Positions 15,931 through 26,013 of a stretch of 64,000 nucleotides of DNA are shown here, piece by piece; within the stretch, counting starts at the first letter, position 1; every line of letters starts with the position of its first letter. This DNA comes from Xanthomonas nasturtii (lineage in GTDB: Bacteria > Pseudomonadota > Gammaproteobacteria > Xanthomonadales > Xanthomonadaceae), in contig NZ_LYMI01000020.1 of assembly GCF_001660815.1 (NCBI RefSeq), forward strand, positions 1-64,000, given 5' to 3'. The notes below the pieces were generated by a model. That model did no database searches. It saw only the letters and a list, made by a program, of their open reading frames with translations, and was not told where the DNA came from. Made by a program: the position numbers and the translations under genes.

Positions 15931-17511
15931 TCAATGCCCGCCAGCCGCCGCTGCGCCGCCCGCGCCCGCACCGAACGGCGGCTTGGCCAGCCACAGGAAG
16001 AAGATGATCGCCAGGAAGGTCCAGCCGAGCAGGTAGAAGATGTCGTTGAAGCCCATCTGCGAGGCCTGGTGATTGATCATGTTGTTCAGCGATGCCGCGC
16101 CGCGTTGCAGGTCGCCCTGCCCCATCGCGGTGACCTGCTCCTGCATGCCCGGCGTGTACACCGAGATGTGTTCGGTGATGTGCGCGTGGTGCACCTGGGT
16201 GCGACGTGCCCACAGATAGGTGGTCAACGATGCGGCAAAGCTGCCGCCCAACGTACGCAGGAAGGTGGCCAGGCCCGAGCCTGCCGCGATCTCGCGCCCG
16301 TCCAGATCCGAGAGCAGGATCTGCAGCACCGGCATGAAGAACAACGCCACGCCCACGCCCATCACCAGCTGGATGGTGGCCACATGGCTGAAGTCCACCT
16401 GCAGGTTGAAGTTGGAGCGAAAGAAACTGGTGAACGACATGAAGATGAAGGCGATGGTGGCGAGCATGCGCAAGTCGAAACGCAGCGCATACTTGCCCAC
16501 GAACGGCGTCATCAATACCGGCAGGATACCGATCGGTGCGGTGGCCAGGCCGGCCCAGATCGCGGTGTAACCCATGTCGCGTTGCAGCCATTGCGGGATC
16601 AGCAGACTGACGCTGAAAAATGCCGCATAGGCCACCACCATTGCCAAGGTACCGGCGCGGAAGTTGCGATGCCGGAACAGCTTGAGATCGACGATGGGGT
16701 CCTTGTCGGTGAGTTCCCAGATCACGAACACCACCAGCGCCACAGCAGCGACGCAGGCCAGCACCACGATCTTGTCGGAGGAGAACCAGTCTTCGTCATT
16801 GCCCAGGTCCAGCACCAGCTGCAGCGCGCCCACGCCGACCACCAGCAGGATCAGGCCGATGTAATCCATGCGCGGCTTTTCAAGTTGCTCGGGGCGATTG
16901 CGCAGTTGCGAGCCCACGATACTGCTGGCGATGATGCCCAGCGGCACGTTGATCAGAAAGATCCATTCCCAGCTGTAGTTGTCGGTGATCCAGCCGCCGA
17001 GAATCGGCCCGGCGATCGGCGCCACCACGGTAATCATCGCCAGCAACGCAAGCGCCTGCCCGCGTTTTTCGCGGGGATAGATCGACACCAGCAGACTCTG
17101 GGTAATGGGATACATCGGCCCGGCGACGAAGCCCTGCAGCGCACGCGCCACCACCAGCATGCCCATGCTCTGTGCAAGGCCGCACAGCAGCGAAGCAATG
17201 GTGAAGGCCAGCGTGGACCACACGAACAATTTGGTTTCGCCAAACCGGCGGCTCAGCCAGCCGGTCAGCGGCAATGCAATCGCGGTGCTGACTGCGAACG
17301 AGGTGATGACCCAGGTGGCCTGCTGCGAACTGGCGCCGAGATTGCCGGCGATGGTGGGCAGCGACACGTTGGCGATGGTGGTGTCCAGCACCTGCATGAA
17401 CGAGGCCATGGCCAGGCCCACGGTGCACAACGCCACGCTGGCCGGGCGAAAGCCGGCAGCGGGCGCCGGTGCCGCCGGGCCGCCCGGCGCGGTGGGAGCT
17501 TGCGAAGACAT
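15931..17511 (-). CDS. emrB: EmrB-type MFS multidrug efflux pump (DHA2 family, 14 TM)
   Basis: This 526-residue inner-membrane antiporter shows the DHA2 signatures DTTIANVSLPTIAGNL in helix 1, LSRRFGETKLF in loop 2-3 and GPILGGWITDNYSWEWIFLINVPLG in helix 5. It uses the proton gradient to expel hydrophobic compounds. With the HlyD-type adaptor and the outer-membrane lipoprotein encoded just upstream, it should form a tripartite pump. It is the last gene of the operon, starting 6 bp after the adaptor's stop. The short Pro/Ala-rich N-terminus is cytoplasmic. Confidence 0.93.
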   Translation of the reverse strand: MSSQAPTAPGGPAAPAPAAGFRPASVALCTVGLAMASFMQVLDTTIANVSLPTIAGNLGASSQQATWVITSFAVSTAIALPLTGWLSRRFGETKLFVWSTLAFTIASLLCGLAQSMGMLVVARALQGFVAGPMYPITQSLLVSIYPREKRGQALALLAMITVVAPIAGPILGGWITDNYSWEWIFLINVPLGIIASSIVGSQLRNRPEQLEKPRMDYIGLILLVVGVGALQLVLDLGNDEDWFSSDKIVVLACVAAVALVVFVIWELTDKDPIVDLKLFRHRNFRAGTLAMVVAYAAFFSVSLLIPQWLQRDMGYTAIWAGLATAPIGILPVLMTPFVGKYALRFDLRMLATIAFIFMSFTSFFRSNFNLQVDFSHVATIQLVMGVGVALFFMPVLQILLSDLDGREIAAGSGLATFLRTLGGSFAASLTTYLWARRTQVHHAHITEHISVYTPGMQEQVTAMGQGDLQRGAASLNNMINHQASQMGFNDIFYLLGWTFLAIIFFLWLAKPPFGAGAGGAAAAGGH

Positions 17512-17517
17512 GGTGGC

Positions 17518-18711
17518 TTAGCCCGCCTTGCTGGCAGCCTGCGACGGCAGGTTGTCCTGGATGATGCGTTGGATATCCGCGTCGGCGGCCTGCAACTGCT
17601 GCGCATATACGTCGGTGGAAAACACCGCGCCATTGGCGTACTTGGTCGGCAGCACGCTGCCCTGCTGGTCGTGCAGATTGACCTCGACCTTCATCGACAA
17701 CCCGATCCGCAGCGGATTGCTGGCCAGCTGCTTGGAATCCACCGCAATGCGTACCGGTACCCGCTGCACGATCTTGATCCAGTTGCCGCTGGCGTTTTGC
17801 GCCGGCAACAGCGAGAACGCGCTGCCGGTGCCCAGGCCCAGGCTTTCGATGCGACCGGTGTAATCCACGCCGCCGCCGTACAGATCCGAATGCAGTTCCA
17901 CTTCCTGGCCCAGGCGCATGTGCTTGAGCTGGGTTTCCTTGAAGTTGGCTTCCACCCACACCTGCTCCAGCGGCACCACCGCCATCAACACGCTGCCCGG
18001 CTGCACGCGCTGGCCAACCTGCGCCGAACGCCGTGCGACATACCCGGACACCGGCGCCAGCACGCCGGTGCGCGCATGATTCAGATAGGCCTGACGTAGC
18101 TGTGCGGCAGCGGCCTGCACGTCCGGCTGATTGGCCACCGCGCTGTCGTCCACCAACGCACGGTTACGCGCGAAGCTCTCGCGCGAGCCGCTCACGGCCG
18201 CTTCTGCGGCAGCGAGCTCTTCGCGGGCGTGCGCCAGTTCCTCGTTGGAAATGGCACCGCTGGCGGCCAGATTCTTGCGTCGCGCAAAGTCCGCGCGGGC
18301 GCTGCGCAGGGTGACTTCGCGTGCCGACAATTCGGCCTGCGCGCCTTCCACGCTGCGGTACAGACCGCGCACCTGACGCACGGTCTTGGCCAGGTTGGCT
18401 TCGGCCTGCTGCAAGGCGACCACGGTGTCGGCCGGGTCCAGCTGCACCAGCAACTGGCCGCGCTCCACGCGCATGCCGTCTTCGGCGCCGATGCTGACCA
18501 CGGTGCCGCCCACCATCGGGGTGATCTGCACCTGATTGCCCTGCACGTACGCGTCGTCGGTGTCTTCGTGCCAGCGGCCGACCAGGAAGTACCACACCAC
18601 CAGGCCGATGATCGCCAGGATCACCACAATGGCCACGATGCGCAGCGCTGCACGGCGCTTGCTGGGCGCGGCCGGCGCAGGTTGGGAAGAAGTTGCAGTC
18701 GTCTGGCTCAT
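17518..18711 (-). CDS. emrA: EmrA-type membrane-fusion (HlyD) adaptor
   Basis: This 397-residue periplasmic adaptor has one N-terminal membrane helix (ALRIVAIVVILAIIGLVVWY). The lipoyl half-motif (DDAYVQGNQVQITPMVGGTV) follows, then a long coiled-coil hairpin (about residues 90-200) and the second lipoyl/beta-barrel region (ARTGVLAPVSGYVARR; EANFKETQL). It bridges EmrB and the outer-membrane channel. The start MSQTTATSS at 18711 is favoured over the longer frame. It lies 10 bp after the outer-membrane gene stop and 6 bp before emrB. Confidence 0.92.
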   Translation of the reverse strand: MSQTTATSSQPAPAAPSKRRAALRIVAIVVILAIIGLVVWYFLVGRWHEDTDDAYVQGNQVQITPMVGGTVVSIGAEDGMRVERGQLLVQLDPADTVVALQQAEANLAKTVRQVRGLYRSVEGAQAELSAREVTLRSARADFARRKNLAASGAISNEELAHAREELAAAEAAVSGSRESFARNRALVDDSAVANQPDVQAAAAQLRQAYLNHARTGVLAPVSGYVARRSAQVGQRVQPGSVLMAVVPLEQVWVEANFKETQLKHMRLGQEVELHSDLYGGGVDYTGRIESLGLGTGSAFSLLPAQNASGNWIKIVQRVPVRIAVDSKQLASNPLRIGLSMKVEVNLHDQQGSVLPTKYANGAVFSTDVYAQQLQAADADIQRIIQDNLPSQAASKAG

Positions 18712-18721
18712 CGTCGCTGTC

Positions 18722-20239
18722 TCAGGAATTCGGTTGTGCGGAAGTGGGCGCGGCGTGTGCGGATTCGCGTGCGGGCTCCGGCGCGAATCCGCCGCCCAGC
18801 GCACGCTGCAACCTCACCGAGGCCAGAAGTTGTTGCGACTGCAGCCCGGCCATGCGCTGGCGTGCGAGGAGCAATTGCTCCTGCACGCTGAGCACTTCCA
18901 GATAGCTGCCGATGCCGGCGCGGTAGCGCTGCCGGGCCAGATCGAATGCAGCCGTGAAGGTCTGCACGGCCTCGTCCTGTGCCTGCGTGCGTTGCTGCAG
19001 CGAGCGCACCGCGGTGACCTGGTCGGCCACTTCGCGCAGCGCGGCAATCACTTTCTGGTTGTAGTCGGCCACGGCCAGGTCGTACTGCGCATCGCTGCCG
19101 GCCAGGTTGGCGCGCAGCTTGCCGCCGTCGAAGATCGGCAGACTCAGCGCCGGCGCAACCAACCCGAGCACCGAGCCGCTTTCCAGCAACTTGCCGACAT
19201 CCGGGTTGATCACACCGCCCAGCGCGGTGAGGTTGAGGCTGGGATAGAAACGGGTCTTGGCGACCGCGATGTCCTTGTCGGCCGCCTCCACGCGCCAACG
19301 CGCCGCCACCACGTCGGGGCGACGGCCCAGCAGATCGGCAGGCAGGTTGCTCGGCAGCTGCATGGCGATCGATGCGGCGATGGCAGGCCGTGCGATGTCC
19401 AGCCCGCGATCCGGGCCCTGCCCGACCAACGCGGCCAGCGCAGTGCGGGCTTCGTCGATCTGCTGCTGCGCGGCCTGCACCTGCTGCTGCGCAGCCGGCA
19501 CGCGCGCCTGCGCCTGACGCACCTGCAATTCGCTGTCGATGCCGGCGCTGCGGCGTTGCCGGGTCAGCTCCAGGGTCTTCTGCGCGCGGCCCAATTCGTC
19601 GTTGGCCACGTCATGCAGGCTCCACGCGTAGGCGAGCTGTGCGTAGCCTTCGGCGATCGCCGCCGACAGATTCAAGCGCGCGGCCTGCGCATCCACTTCG
19701 GCCGCATGCGCCTGATCCACTGCCGCTTCCCAGGCACTGCGCTTGCCGCCCCACAGATCCACGCCATAACGGAAGTCCAGCACCACCTGTGCGCTGCCGC
19801 CATAGCTGCCGCCGAATTCTTCGCCGACCAGCGATTCGGGTAACTGCACGCCGGTGTAGCCACCGGACACCGACAGGCTGGGGCCGCGATCGGCCTGCGC
19901 GCTGCCGGTGCGTGCCTGCGCCTGACGCAACCGCGCATCGGCCGCCGCGAGGCTGGGGCTGTGCTGCAGGCCTTCGGCGATCAGCGCGTCCAGCTGCGCA
20001 TCGCCGAGCGCGCGCCACCAGTCGCTGGCCGGCCACGCGGCCGGGCTCAGCGCGGTTTGCTGCGCCAGGGTGCGCTCGGCGTGCAGCGTGCCGGGGTCCA
20101 GCACGGCGCCTTGCGGGGCCAGGCCACGGCTGCTGGCGCAGGCGGCCAACGCCAGCGTCAGGGCAGTGATCACGAGCGGCCGCGCCAGGCGCATCGGGCG
20201 CGGGCGCAGCATCGGGGTCGGGGAACTAGCAGCGTTCAT
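18722..20239 (-). CDS. Outer-membrane efflux lipoprotein (NodT/OprM family)
   Basis: This 505-residue TolC-like channel carries a lipoprotein signal (LTLALAACASS, Cys about residue 33). It has the two OEP repeats typical of RND/EMR-linked factors; PTYDLAVADYN-like and VRQAQARVPAAQQQVQAAQQQ helices form the periplasmic tunnel. It provides the exit duct for the EmrAB pump. Its ATG overlaps the MarR stop codon (ATGA), indicating translational coupling, and 10 bp separate its stop from emrA. Order in the operon is marR, this gene, emrA, emrB. Confidence 0.9.
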   Translation of the reverse strand: MNAASSPTPMLRPRPMRLARPLVITALTLALAACASSRGLAPQGAVLDPGTLHAERTLAQQTALSPAAWPASDWWRALGDAQLDALIAEGLQHSPSLAAADARLRQAQARTGSAQADRGPSLSVSGGYTGVQLPESLVGEEFGGSYGGSAQVVLDFRYGVDLWGGKRSAWEAAVDQAHAAEVDAQAARLNLSAAIAEGYAQLAYAWSLHDVANDELGRAQKTLELTRQRRSAGIDSELQVRQAQARVPAAQQQVQAAQQQIDEARTALAALVGQGPDRGLDIARPAIAASIAMQLPSNLPADLLGRRPDVVAARWRVEAADKDIAVAKTRFYPSLNLTALGGVINPDVGKLLESGSVLGLVAPALSLPIFDGGKLRANLAGSDAQYDLAVADYNQKVIAALREVADQVTAVRSLQQRTQAQDEAVQTFTAAFDLARQRYRAGIGSYLEVLSVQEQLLLARQRMAGLQSQQLLASVRLQRALGGGFAPEPARESAHAAPTSAQPNS

Positions 20240-20676
20240 GTGTTGAGTGCATCGCGGACACGGATAAGAAGTGAGGTAAGAAGTTCGCGCTCGGGCGCGG
20301 ACAGGTCGCGCAGGCCGTGCTCGATGGCGCGTTCGCCGCGCAAGCGCAGTCGCTCCCACAGCGCCACGCCCTGGTCGGTCATGACGATCTGCAACGCGCG
20401 CCGGTCCTGCGCATGCGGCTCGCGCCGCACCGCGCCCAGCGCTTCGAGCTTGTCGAGCAGGCGGGTCACGGCGCTCGGGGTCTGGTCCAGTGCAAGCGCC
20501 AATTCGTTGGCCGTGCACGGCGAACGCACCGCCAGGATCTTCAGGCCCACGTAGTGGCTGAAGCCGAAATCGGGCAGTTCGCCTTTCATCTCGGCGTCGA
20601 GCTGGCGCATCAGCGCATCGCGCACCTGGCGCAGCAGCAGGCCGAACGACGGCGCAGCAGAGGAGTCAACATTCAT
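20236..20676 (-). CDS. MarR-family repressor of the efflux operon
   Basis: This 146-residue winged-helix regulator has recognition-helix region CTANELALALDQTPSAVTRLLDKLEALGAVRREP and wing DRRALQIVMTDQG, standard for MarR/EmrR. As the first gene of the efflux operon, overlapping the next by 4 bp, it probably represses the operon until a pump substrate binds it. ATG 20676 gives the usual MarR length; upstream in-frame ATGs at 20685 and 20727 are possible. An AT-rich palindrome lies just upstream. Confidence 0.87.
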   Translation of the reverse strand: MNVDSSAAPSFGLLLRQVRDALMRQLDAEMKGELPDFGFSHYVGLKILAVRSPCTANELALALDQTPSAVTRLLDKLEALGAVRREPHAQDRRALQIVMTDQGVALWERLRLRGERAIEHGLRDLSAPERELLTSLLIRVRDALNT

Positions 20677-20696
20677 GCAGCACATCTTGTTCCGAA

Positions 20697-20711
20697 AAAT
20701 ATATTTGTCAA
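20697..20711 (-). promoter_or_regulatory. AT-rich palindrome with TTGACA in the marR/araC divergent region
   Basis: AAATATATTT (20697-20706) is self-complementary. It directly abuts a leftward TTGACA (20706-20711 on the complement) ahead of the efflux operon. It is a candidate core promoter/operator for the MarR protein; the exact operator limits are unclear. Confidence 0.35.
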
Positions 20712-20798
20712 CGCAATGATCCCACATGGGATTAAACCGTTCGCAATGATCGCCACCTTACGCGGCGCCGGCGTTGGCTCGATAATACAATCTGGCCA

Positions 20799-21650
20799 AT
20801 GACTATCGAAAACCCGCCAACAACGATCGACGCGCTGCCACCCGGCGTGCGGGCCAGCTTCGAATGGGCCGACGGGCCGGTGCTGATCGCTTTCCTGGCC
20901 GATCTGCGTGCGGTATGGGCACCGGAAACCGCCTGGCACGCGCATGTCCGCGGCCAGCTGATGTATGTGGAACACGGCGTGCTGACCGTGCATACCGAAC
21001 AGGGCAGCTTGTCGCTGCCGCCGGGCTGCGCCGGCTGGATGCCGCCCGGGCGGCAGCACACCGTGGAGCTGGCCGGGCCGATGCGCGGCTGGGGCGTGGT
21101 GGTGCGGCCCGATGCCTGCGCCCCCCTGCCCGCGCAAGGCGGGGTGATCCGGCTGACCGGGCTGGCCCGCGAAGCGATCATGCGGGCCGCCGACTGGCCG
21201 TTGCATCGGCCGCTGGACGCGGCCCAGCAACGCCTTGCCGCAGTGCTGCTGGACGAGCTGCGCCAGGTCCAGATCGACCACCTGCACCTGCCGATGCCGG
21301 CCGACCGCCGGCTCCTGCGGATCGCCCGCCAGCTGCTCGCCACCCCGGCCGATCCGCGCTCGCTGGACGCCTGGGCCGACTGGGGCGGGCTGTCGGCGCG
21401 CAGCCTGAGCCGGCACTTCCGCGACGAAACCGGCCTGAGTTTTGCGCAGTGGCGGCAGCAGGCGCGGTTGGCCGAAGGCTTGCGCCGGCTCAGCCAGGGC
21501 AGCGCCGTGGCGCAGGTTGCCGACCAGCTCGGCTACAGCAGTCCCAGCGCCTTTGTCAGTGTGTTCCACCGCCATTTCGGCGCCCCGCCCACACGGTATC
21601 TGGCCGGCCCGCACGCGCGCGGCTTGGCATCCCCCGCCGCATCGGGATAA
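20799..21650 (+). CDS. AraC-family transcriptional regulator
   Basis: This 283-residue protein has an N-terminal cupin-like sensor ([20 protein letters not shown], then [18 protein letters not shown]). The C-terminal pair of helix-turn-helix motifs is at about 195-270 ([34 protein letters not shown]-type [22 protein letters not shown]). This is the standard AraC arrangement. It is divergent from the emr operon across a 120-bp region, so it may regulate the pump or itself, but nothing shows its ligand. parC starts 61 bp downstream on the same strand. Confidence 0.87.
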   Translation: MTIENPPTTIDALPPGVRASFEWADGPVLIAFLADLRAVWAPETAWHAHVRGQLMYVEHGVLTVHTEQGSLSLPPGCAGWMPPGRQHTVELAGPMRGWGVVVRPDACAPLPAQGGVIRLTGLAREAIMRAADWPLHRPLDAAQQRLAAVLLDELRQVQIDHLHLPMPADRRLLRIARQLLATPADPRSLDAWADWGGLSARSLSRHFRDETGLSFAQWRQQARLAEGLRRLSQGSAVAQVADQLGYSSPSAFVSVFHRHFGAPPTRYLAGPHARGLASPAASG

Positions 21651-21711
21651 TCGGCGCTCTTCGAGTCCGCGCCACGGTGCGGGCTCCTCTTCACGCAGGA
21701 CCTGGCTTTAC

Positions 21712-23955
21712 ATGACCGATCTGACCCGCCCCACCTTCCATGGCTTCGAGCAACTGCCGCTGCGCGAGTACGCCGAACGCGCCTATCTCGACTATTCGAT
21801 GTACGTGGTGCTCGACCGCGCCCTGCCGTTCCTGGGCGACGGCCTGAAGCCCGTGCAGCGGCGCATCATCTTCGCGATGAGCGAGCTGGGCCTGAATGCC
21901 GCCGCCAAACCGAAGAAATCCGCGCGCACCGTGGGCGATGTCATCGGTAAGTACCACCCGCACGGCGACAGCGCCTGCTATGAGGCGCTGGTGCTGATGG
22001 CGCAGCCGTTCTCGTACCGCTACCCGCTGATCGAAGGCCAGGGCAACTTCGGCTCCACCGACGACCCCAAGTCGTTCGCGGCGATGCGCTACACCGAATC
22101 CAAGCTGACCCCGATCGCCGAAGTGCTGCTGGGCGAAATCAGCCAGGGCACCACCGACTGGGCAGCCAACTTCGACGGCACCCTGGAGGAACCCACCTGG
22201 CTGCCGGCACGCCTGCCGCACCTGCTGCTCAACGGCACCACCGGCATTGCCGTCGGCATGGCCACCGACGTGCCGCCGCACAACCTCAACGAGATCGTCA
22301 GCGCGCTGCTGCGCCTGCTCGACAACCCCGATGCCACGGTGGCCGAACTGTGCGAACACGTCCTGGGCCCGGACTACCCGACCACCGCCGAGATCATCAC
22401 CCCGGCCGCCGACCTGCGGAACATCTACGAGACCGGACACGGCAGCGTGCGTGCGCGTGCCACCTATAAAAAAGAACACGCCAACATCGTCATCGACGCG
22501 CTGCCGTATCAGGTCTCCCCGTCCAAGGTGATCGAACAGATCGCCCAGCAGATGCGCGCCAAGAAGCTGCCGTGGCTGGAAGACATCCGCGACGAATCCG
22601 ACCACACCAGCCCGGTGCGGGTGGTGCTGGTGCCGCGCTCCAACCGCGTGGATGCCGAGCAGTTGATGGGCCACCTGTTCGTCACCACCGATCTTGAGCG
22701 CAGCTACCGCTGCAACCTCAACGTGATCGGCCTGGATGGCCGCCCGCAGGTCAAGAACCTGCGCCAGTTGCTGAGCGAATGGCTGACCTTCCGCAGCGAT
22801 ACCGTCACTCGCCGCCTCAACCATCGCCTGCAGAAGGTCGAGCGTCGCCTGCACCTGTTGGAAGGCCTGTTGATCGCCTTCCTCAACCTGGACGAAGTGA
22901 TCCGCATCGTCCGCAGCGAAGACGAACCCAAGCCGGTGTTGATCGCCCGCTTCGCGCTGAGCGAAGAACAGGCCGAATACATTCTGGAAACCAAGCTGCG
23001 CCAGCTGGCGCGCCTGGAAGAAATGAAGATCCGCGGCGAGCAGGAAGCCCTCGCCAAGGAACGCGCCCAGATCATGGCGATCCTGGAAAGCAAGACCAAG
23101 CTGAAGAAGCTGATCAAGGACGAACTCACTGCCGACGCCAAGAAGTTCGGCGATGCGCGTCGCTCGCCGCTGGTGCAGCGTGGCGCCGCGCAGGCCATCG
23201 ACGAAACTGAAATGGTCGCCAGCGAACCGATGACCGTGGTGATGTCGGAAAAGGGCTGGGTGCGCGCAGCCAAGGGCCATGACGTCGATCCGGCCGGCAT
23301 GTCCTACCGCGATGGCGACAGCCTGCTGGCGGCAGTGCGCAGCCGCAGCACGCATCAGGTCGCTTTCCTGGATTCGGAAGGCCGCGCCTATTCCACCGCC
23401 GTGCATACCCTGCCTTCGGCGCGTGGCAACGGCGAACCATTGACCGGCCGTTTCTCGCCGGCCTCCGGCGCCGCGTTCCAGGTCATGGCCAGTGCCGACA
23501 ACGCCACCCGCTTCGTGCTGGCGTCTTCGCACGGCTATGGCTTCGTCACCCGTTTCGAAAACCTCACCGGCCGCAACAAGGCCGGCAAGGCGATGCTCAA
23601 TCTGACCACCGGATCGCACGTGCTCACCCCGGCGCAGGTGAGCAACCCGCAGACCGACCGCATCGTTGCCGTCACCAGTGCCGGCAACCTGCTCGCAGTG
23701 GCGGCCAGCGATGTGCCCGAGCTGGACAAGGGCAAAGGCAACAAGATCATCGAGATCCCCAAGGCCAAGCTCGGCACCGAACGCGTGGTGGCGGTGGTGG
23801 CAGTGGCGCCGGGCAACACCCTGCTGGTACGCAGCGGCGCCCGCACCATGAGCCTGTCGTTCAAGGATCTGGACACCTATGTGGGTGCGCGTGCGAGCCG
23901 TGGGTCGTTGTTGCCGCGTGGGTGGCAGAAGGTGGATGGGTTGGAAGTGCAGTAA
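21712..23955 (+). CDS. parC: DNA topoisomerase IV subunit A
   Basis: This 747-residue cutting subunit, with ParE, unlinks daughter chromosomes. The catalytic tyrosine is Tyr127 in [10 protein letters not shown]. The quinolone-determining region [12 protein letters not shown] shows Ser87 and Glu91, equivalent to the sensitive Ser80/Glu84 state of E. coli ParC. The C-terminal part carries degenerate beta-pinwheel blades ([34 protein letters not shown]). Its length matches ParC rather than GyrA. ATG 21712 begins the conserved [13 protein letters not shown]. The last 27 bp of the gene are partly repeated 100 bp downstream. Confidence 0.95.
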   Translation: MTDLTRPTFHGFEQLPLREYAERAYLDYSMYVVLDRALPFLGDGLKPVQRRIIFAMSELGLNAAAKPKKSARTVGDVIGKYHPHGDSACYEALVLMAQPFSYRYPLIEGQGNFGSTDDPKSFAAMRYTESKLTPIAEVLLGEISQGTTDWAANFDGTLEEPTWLPARLPHLLLNGTTGIAVGMATDVPPHNLNEIVSALLRLLDNPDATVAELCEHVLGPDYPTTAEIITPAADLRNIYETGHGSVRARATYKKEHANIVIDALPYQVSPSKVIEQIAQQMRAKKLPWLEDIRDESDHTSPVRVVLVPRSNRVDAEQLMGHLFVTTDLERSYRCNLNVIGLDGRPQVKNLRQLLSEWLTFRSDTVTRRLNHRLQKVERRLHLLEGLLIAFLNLDEVIRIVRSEDEPKPVLIARFALSEEQAEYILETKLRQLARLEEMKIRGEQEALAKERAQIMAILESKTKLKKLIKDELTADAKKFGDARRSPLVQRGAAQAIDETEMVASEPMTVVMSEKGWVRAAKGHDVDPAGMSYRDGDSLLAAVRSRSTHQVAFLDSEGRAYSTAVHTLPSARGNGEPLTGRFSPASGAAFQVMASADNATRFVLASSHGYGFVTRFENLTGRNKAGKAMLNLTTGSHVLTPAQVSNPQTDRIVAVTSAGNLLAVAASDVPELDKGKGNKIIEIPKAKLGTERVVAVVAVAPGNTLLVRSGARTMSLSFKDLDTYVGARASRGSLLPRGWQKVDGLEVQ

Positions 23956-24058
23956 CGGTTGTTCACCCATTCGGCGCGCAGCGGCGCGACTGGAACTGCG
24001 TGCGCCACAGGCGACTGAGGCGCGGCAGACAGTGGATGGGCTGGAAGTGCAGTAACGG
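23932..24058. repeat. Direct duplication of the 3' end of parC
   Basis: The segment 23932-23958, covering the last codons and stop of parC, recurs at 24032-24058 with one mismatch (T/C at the tenth base). The spacing is exactly 100 bp. Similarity extends a few bases upstream (GGCAGAa/GGCAGAc). The remainder of the 23956-24329 intergenic stretch shows no gene. Confidence 0.8.
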
Positions 24059-24329
24059 TGATTGGCTATGGCGGCGCAGCGTCACGTTCGACGCTGTCGT
24101 CGCGCCCCCGATCAGTTCGGCGTAGAACAGCCGAACGACACAGCCAAACGACGCCGAAGCTCCAGCTCTGCGTCGCTTTGAGAGGTAATCGAACGATGCG
24201 GATGCGTCGGGTGCGCAGCGGACGAGCTGTGGCTTTTTTGCAGAGTCCTTGCCTGCCTTCGATCTGTATGTCACTGCCATTCCCGCTATCGCGTCCCCTT
24301 GTCAACACAACCCAACGAGACAACATATC

Positions 24330-24986
24330 GTGGACACAGACTTCTGGTTGCAACGTTGGCAGCAAGGCCAGACCGGCTTTCATCAGCAAGAGGTCTTGCC
24401 GCTGCTGCAAAAGCATTGGCCTGCCCTGCAAGTGCCGCAAAAAGCCCGTGTACTGGTTCCGTTATGCGGCAAGACGCTGGACATGCACTGGCTGGCGGCG
24501 CAAGGCCATCGCGTGCTTGGCGTGGAGATCTCTCCATTGGCAGTGACGCAGTTTTTCGATGAGGCAGGCCTGCAACCGCAGCGCCACAGCAGCGCTGCCG
24601 GCGAGCATTTCATCGCCGGCCCGATCGAGATCGTCTGCGGCGATGCGTTCACGCTGGATGCTGGTGTGTTGGCCGATTGCACTGCCGTGTACGACCGTGC
24701 CGCACTGGTTGCGCTACCCGCCGACCTGCGCCGGCATTATCTGCAAACGGTGTATGCGCATCTGCCGACGCACTGCCACGGCCTGCTGGTCACCCTGGAC
24801 TATCCGCAGGCAGAAAAGGCCGGCCCACCGTTCTCTGTGGACGGGACGGAAGTGCATGCACTTTTTGATGCAGATTGGCAGGTAGAGCTGCTGGAAAACC
24901 GCGACATCCTCGCGCAGGAACCGCGCTTCCGTGCCGACGGCGTCACTGCGCTATCGACTGCGGTGTATCGCTTGCGCCGCGACTGA
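24330..24986 (+). CDS. tpm: Thiopurine S-methyltransferase
   Basis: This 218-residue SAM-dependent methyltransferase belongs to the bacterial TPMT family. Such enzymes methylate thiols and, in bacteria, detoxify tellurite and selenite. The family N-terminus is DTDFWLQRWQQGQTGFHQ, followed by the SAM motif RVLVPLCGKTLDMHWLAAQGHRVLGVEIS. VYDRAALVALP and LLVTLDYPQ follow. GTG 24330 gives exactly the family length (218), so the longer frame from 24249 is rejected. It is a single gene between parC and bacterioferritin. Confidence 0.93.
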   Translation: MDTDFWLQRWQQGQTGFHQQEVLPLLQKHWPALQVPQKARVLVPLCGKTLDMHWLAAQGHRVLGVEISPLAVTQFFDEAGLQPQRHSSAAGEHFIAGPIEIVCGDAFTLDAGVLADCTAVYDRAALVALPADLRRHYLQTVYAHLPTHCHGLLVTLDYPQAEKAGPPFSVDGTEVHALFDADWQVELLENRDILAQEPRFRADGVTALSTAVYRLRRD

Positions 24987-25381
24987 CTGCGGCGCGGGAT
25001 TGCTGCAAGGCCATCAACAGCGGTGGCCATACGTAGCGCACAGTGATCCAGTGGGCGTGGCGGTGCGCAGGAATCGGAACGTACGCGTAGCACACGCCAA
25101 TACCGAACACCGGCTGGGCTGGCTGGCGGCCGTGCAGTCTTTTTGTCAGCTGTTTCAAGGCGGCGTTCTGGCTGCGTGCGCGCCGCGGGCCGGCCAGCAC
25201 GGCGCGGCATGACGCGATGCACCGGCTCTGCGGCACAGACCGATAAAGCAGGCTCCGCGTAGCGACAAGACAGCTGGTAGGAACTCAAGCCCTAGGCAGC
25301 AATGGCAAGCTACCCCGTACTACATGCCAGCCCACGCCGACGCTGCGCCGGCCAAGCGGCTGCGCAGCACCGGTCGCCCAC
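24987..25381. other. Intergenic region of 395 bp
   Basis: It lies between convergent tpm and the bacterioferritin gene. A leftward ORF (24943-25236) overlaps the tpm end and has no recognisable family, ribosome site or signal, so I do not call it. No clear T-tract terminator is visible. Confidence 0.4.
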
Positions 25382-25867
25382 TCAGCCGGCGACGTGACCC
25401 TTGTCGATCTTCGAGGTCTGATACAGCTCCAGACCAATACGCTTGATCAGGCCGAGCTGCTGCTCCAGCCACCAGGCATGATCTTCTTCGGTGTCCTGCA
25501 GCTGCTTGAGCAGCATGTCGCGGCTCACATAGTCGCCGTGCTCTTCGCACAGCTTCATGCCGGCAGCCAGCGCAGCGCGCACTTCGTATTCCACAACCAG
25601 ATCGCGCTCGAGCATCTCCACCACGGTCTTGCCGGGCGCAAACTCGGCCGGACGCATGTCCGGGTCGCCTTCCAGGAACAGGATGCGCCGCAGCAGCGCG
25701 TCGGCGTGCTCGGTCTCTTCCTGCATTTCGTGGTTGATGCGCTCGTACAGCGCCATCAGGCCCTGATCCTCGTACCGGCGCGAATGCAGAAAATATTGAT
25801 CGCGTGCCGCCAATTCGCCGCGCAGCAGCTGCTTGAGGTATTCGACGACTTCGGGATGGCCTTTCAT
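25382..25867 (-). CDS. bfr: Bacterioferritin (haem-ligand Met replaced)
   Basis: This 161-residue ferritin-fold iron store begins [11 protein letters not shown] and aligns collinearly with E. coli Bfr. Ferroxidase ligands Glu18, Glu51 and His54 are present, as is a C-terminal Glu-Glu-x-His ([10 protein letters not shown]). The position that binds haem between subunits, Met52 in E. coli, is threonine here (EETEHADA). The protein may therefore not bind haem by itself, or may mix with another subunit. The ATG at 25867 is chosen because the family begins there. The gene is isolated. Confidence 0.9.
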   Translation of the reverse strand: MKGHPEVVEYLKQLLRGELAARDQYFLHSRRYEDQGLMALYERINHEMQEETEHADALLRRILFLEGDPDMRPAEFAPGKTVVEMLERDLVVEYEVRAALAAGMKLCEEHGDYVSRDMLLKQLQDTEEDHAWWLEQQLGLIKRIGLELYQTSKIDKGHVAG

Positions 25868-26013
25868 GGTGTGCTCCAGCGACGCAATGCGCGCATGGTG
25901 CCCTATGCGGGCGGGCAATGATCTAATCGGAATCACTTTCAGTTGCGCTTGCGGCCAGACCCGCCACGGTCATCTCCGCCGGCCACACTTCAACCGAGCT
26001 CAAGGAACCGACA

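Noticed and set aside
15673..18099. 808-codon rightward frame across emrB/emrA
   Set aside because: Shadow frame rich in His, Gln and Arg; the leftward efflux proteins are unmistakable.
21691..23970. 759-codon open frame antisense to parC
   Set aside because: Shadow of parC; His/Gln/Arg-rich with no recognisable domain.
24943..25236. 97-codon leftward ORF after tpm
   Set aside because: Overlaps the tpm 3' end, has no ribosome site and no recognisable motif.
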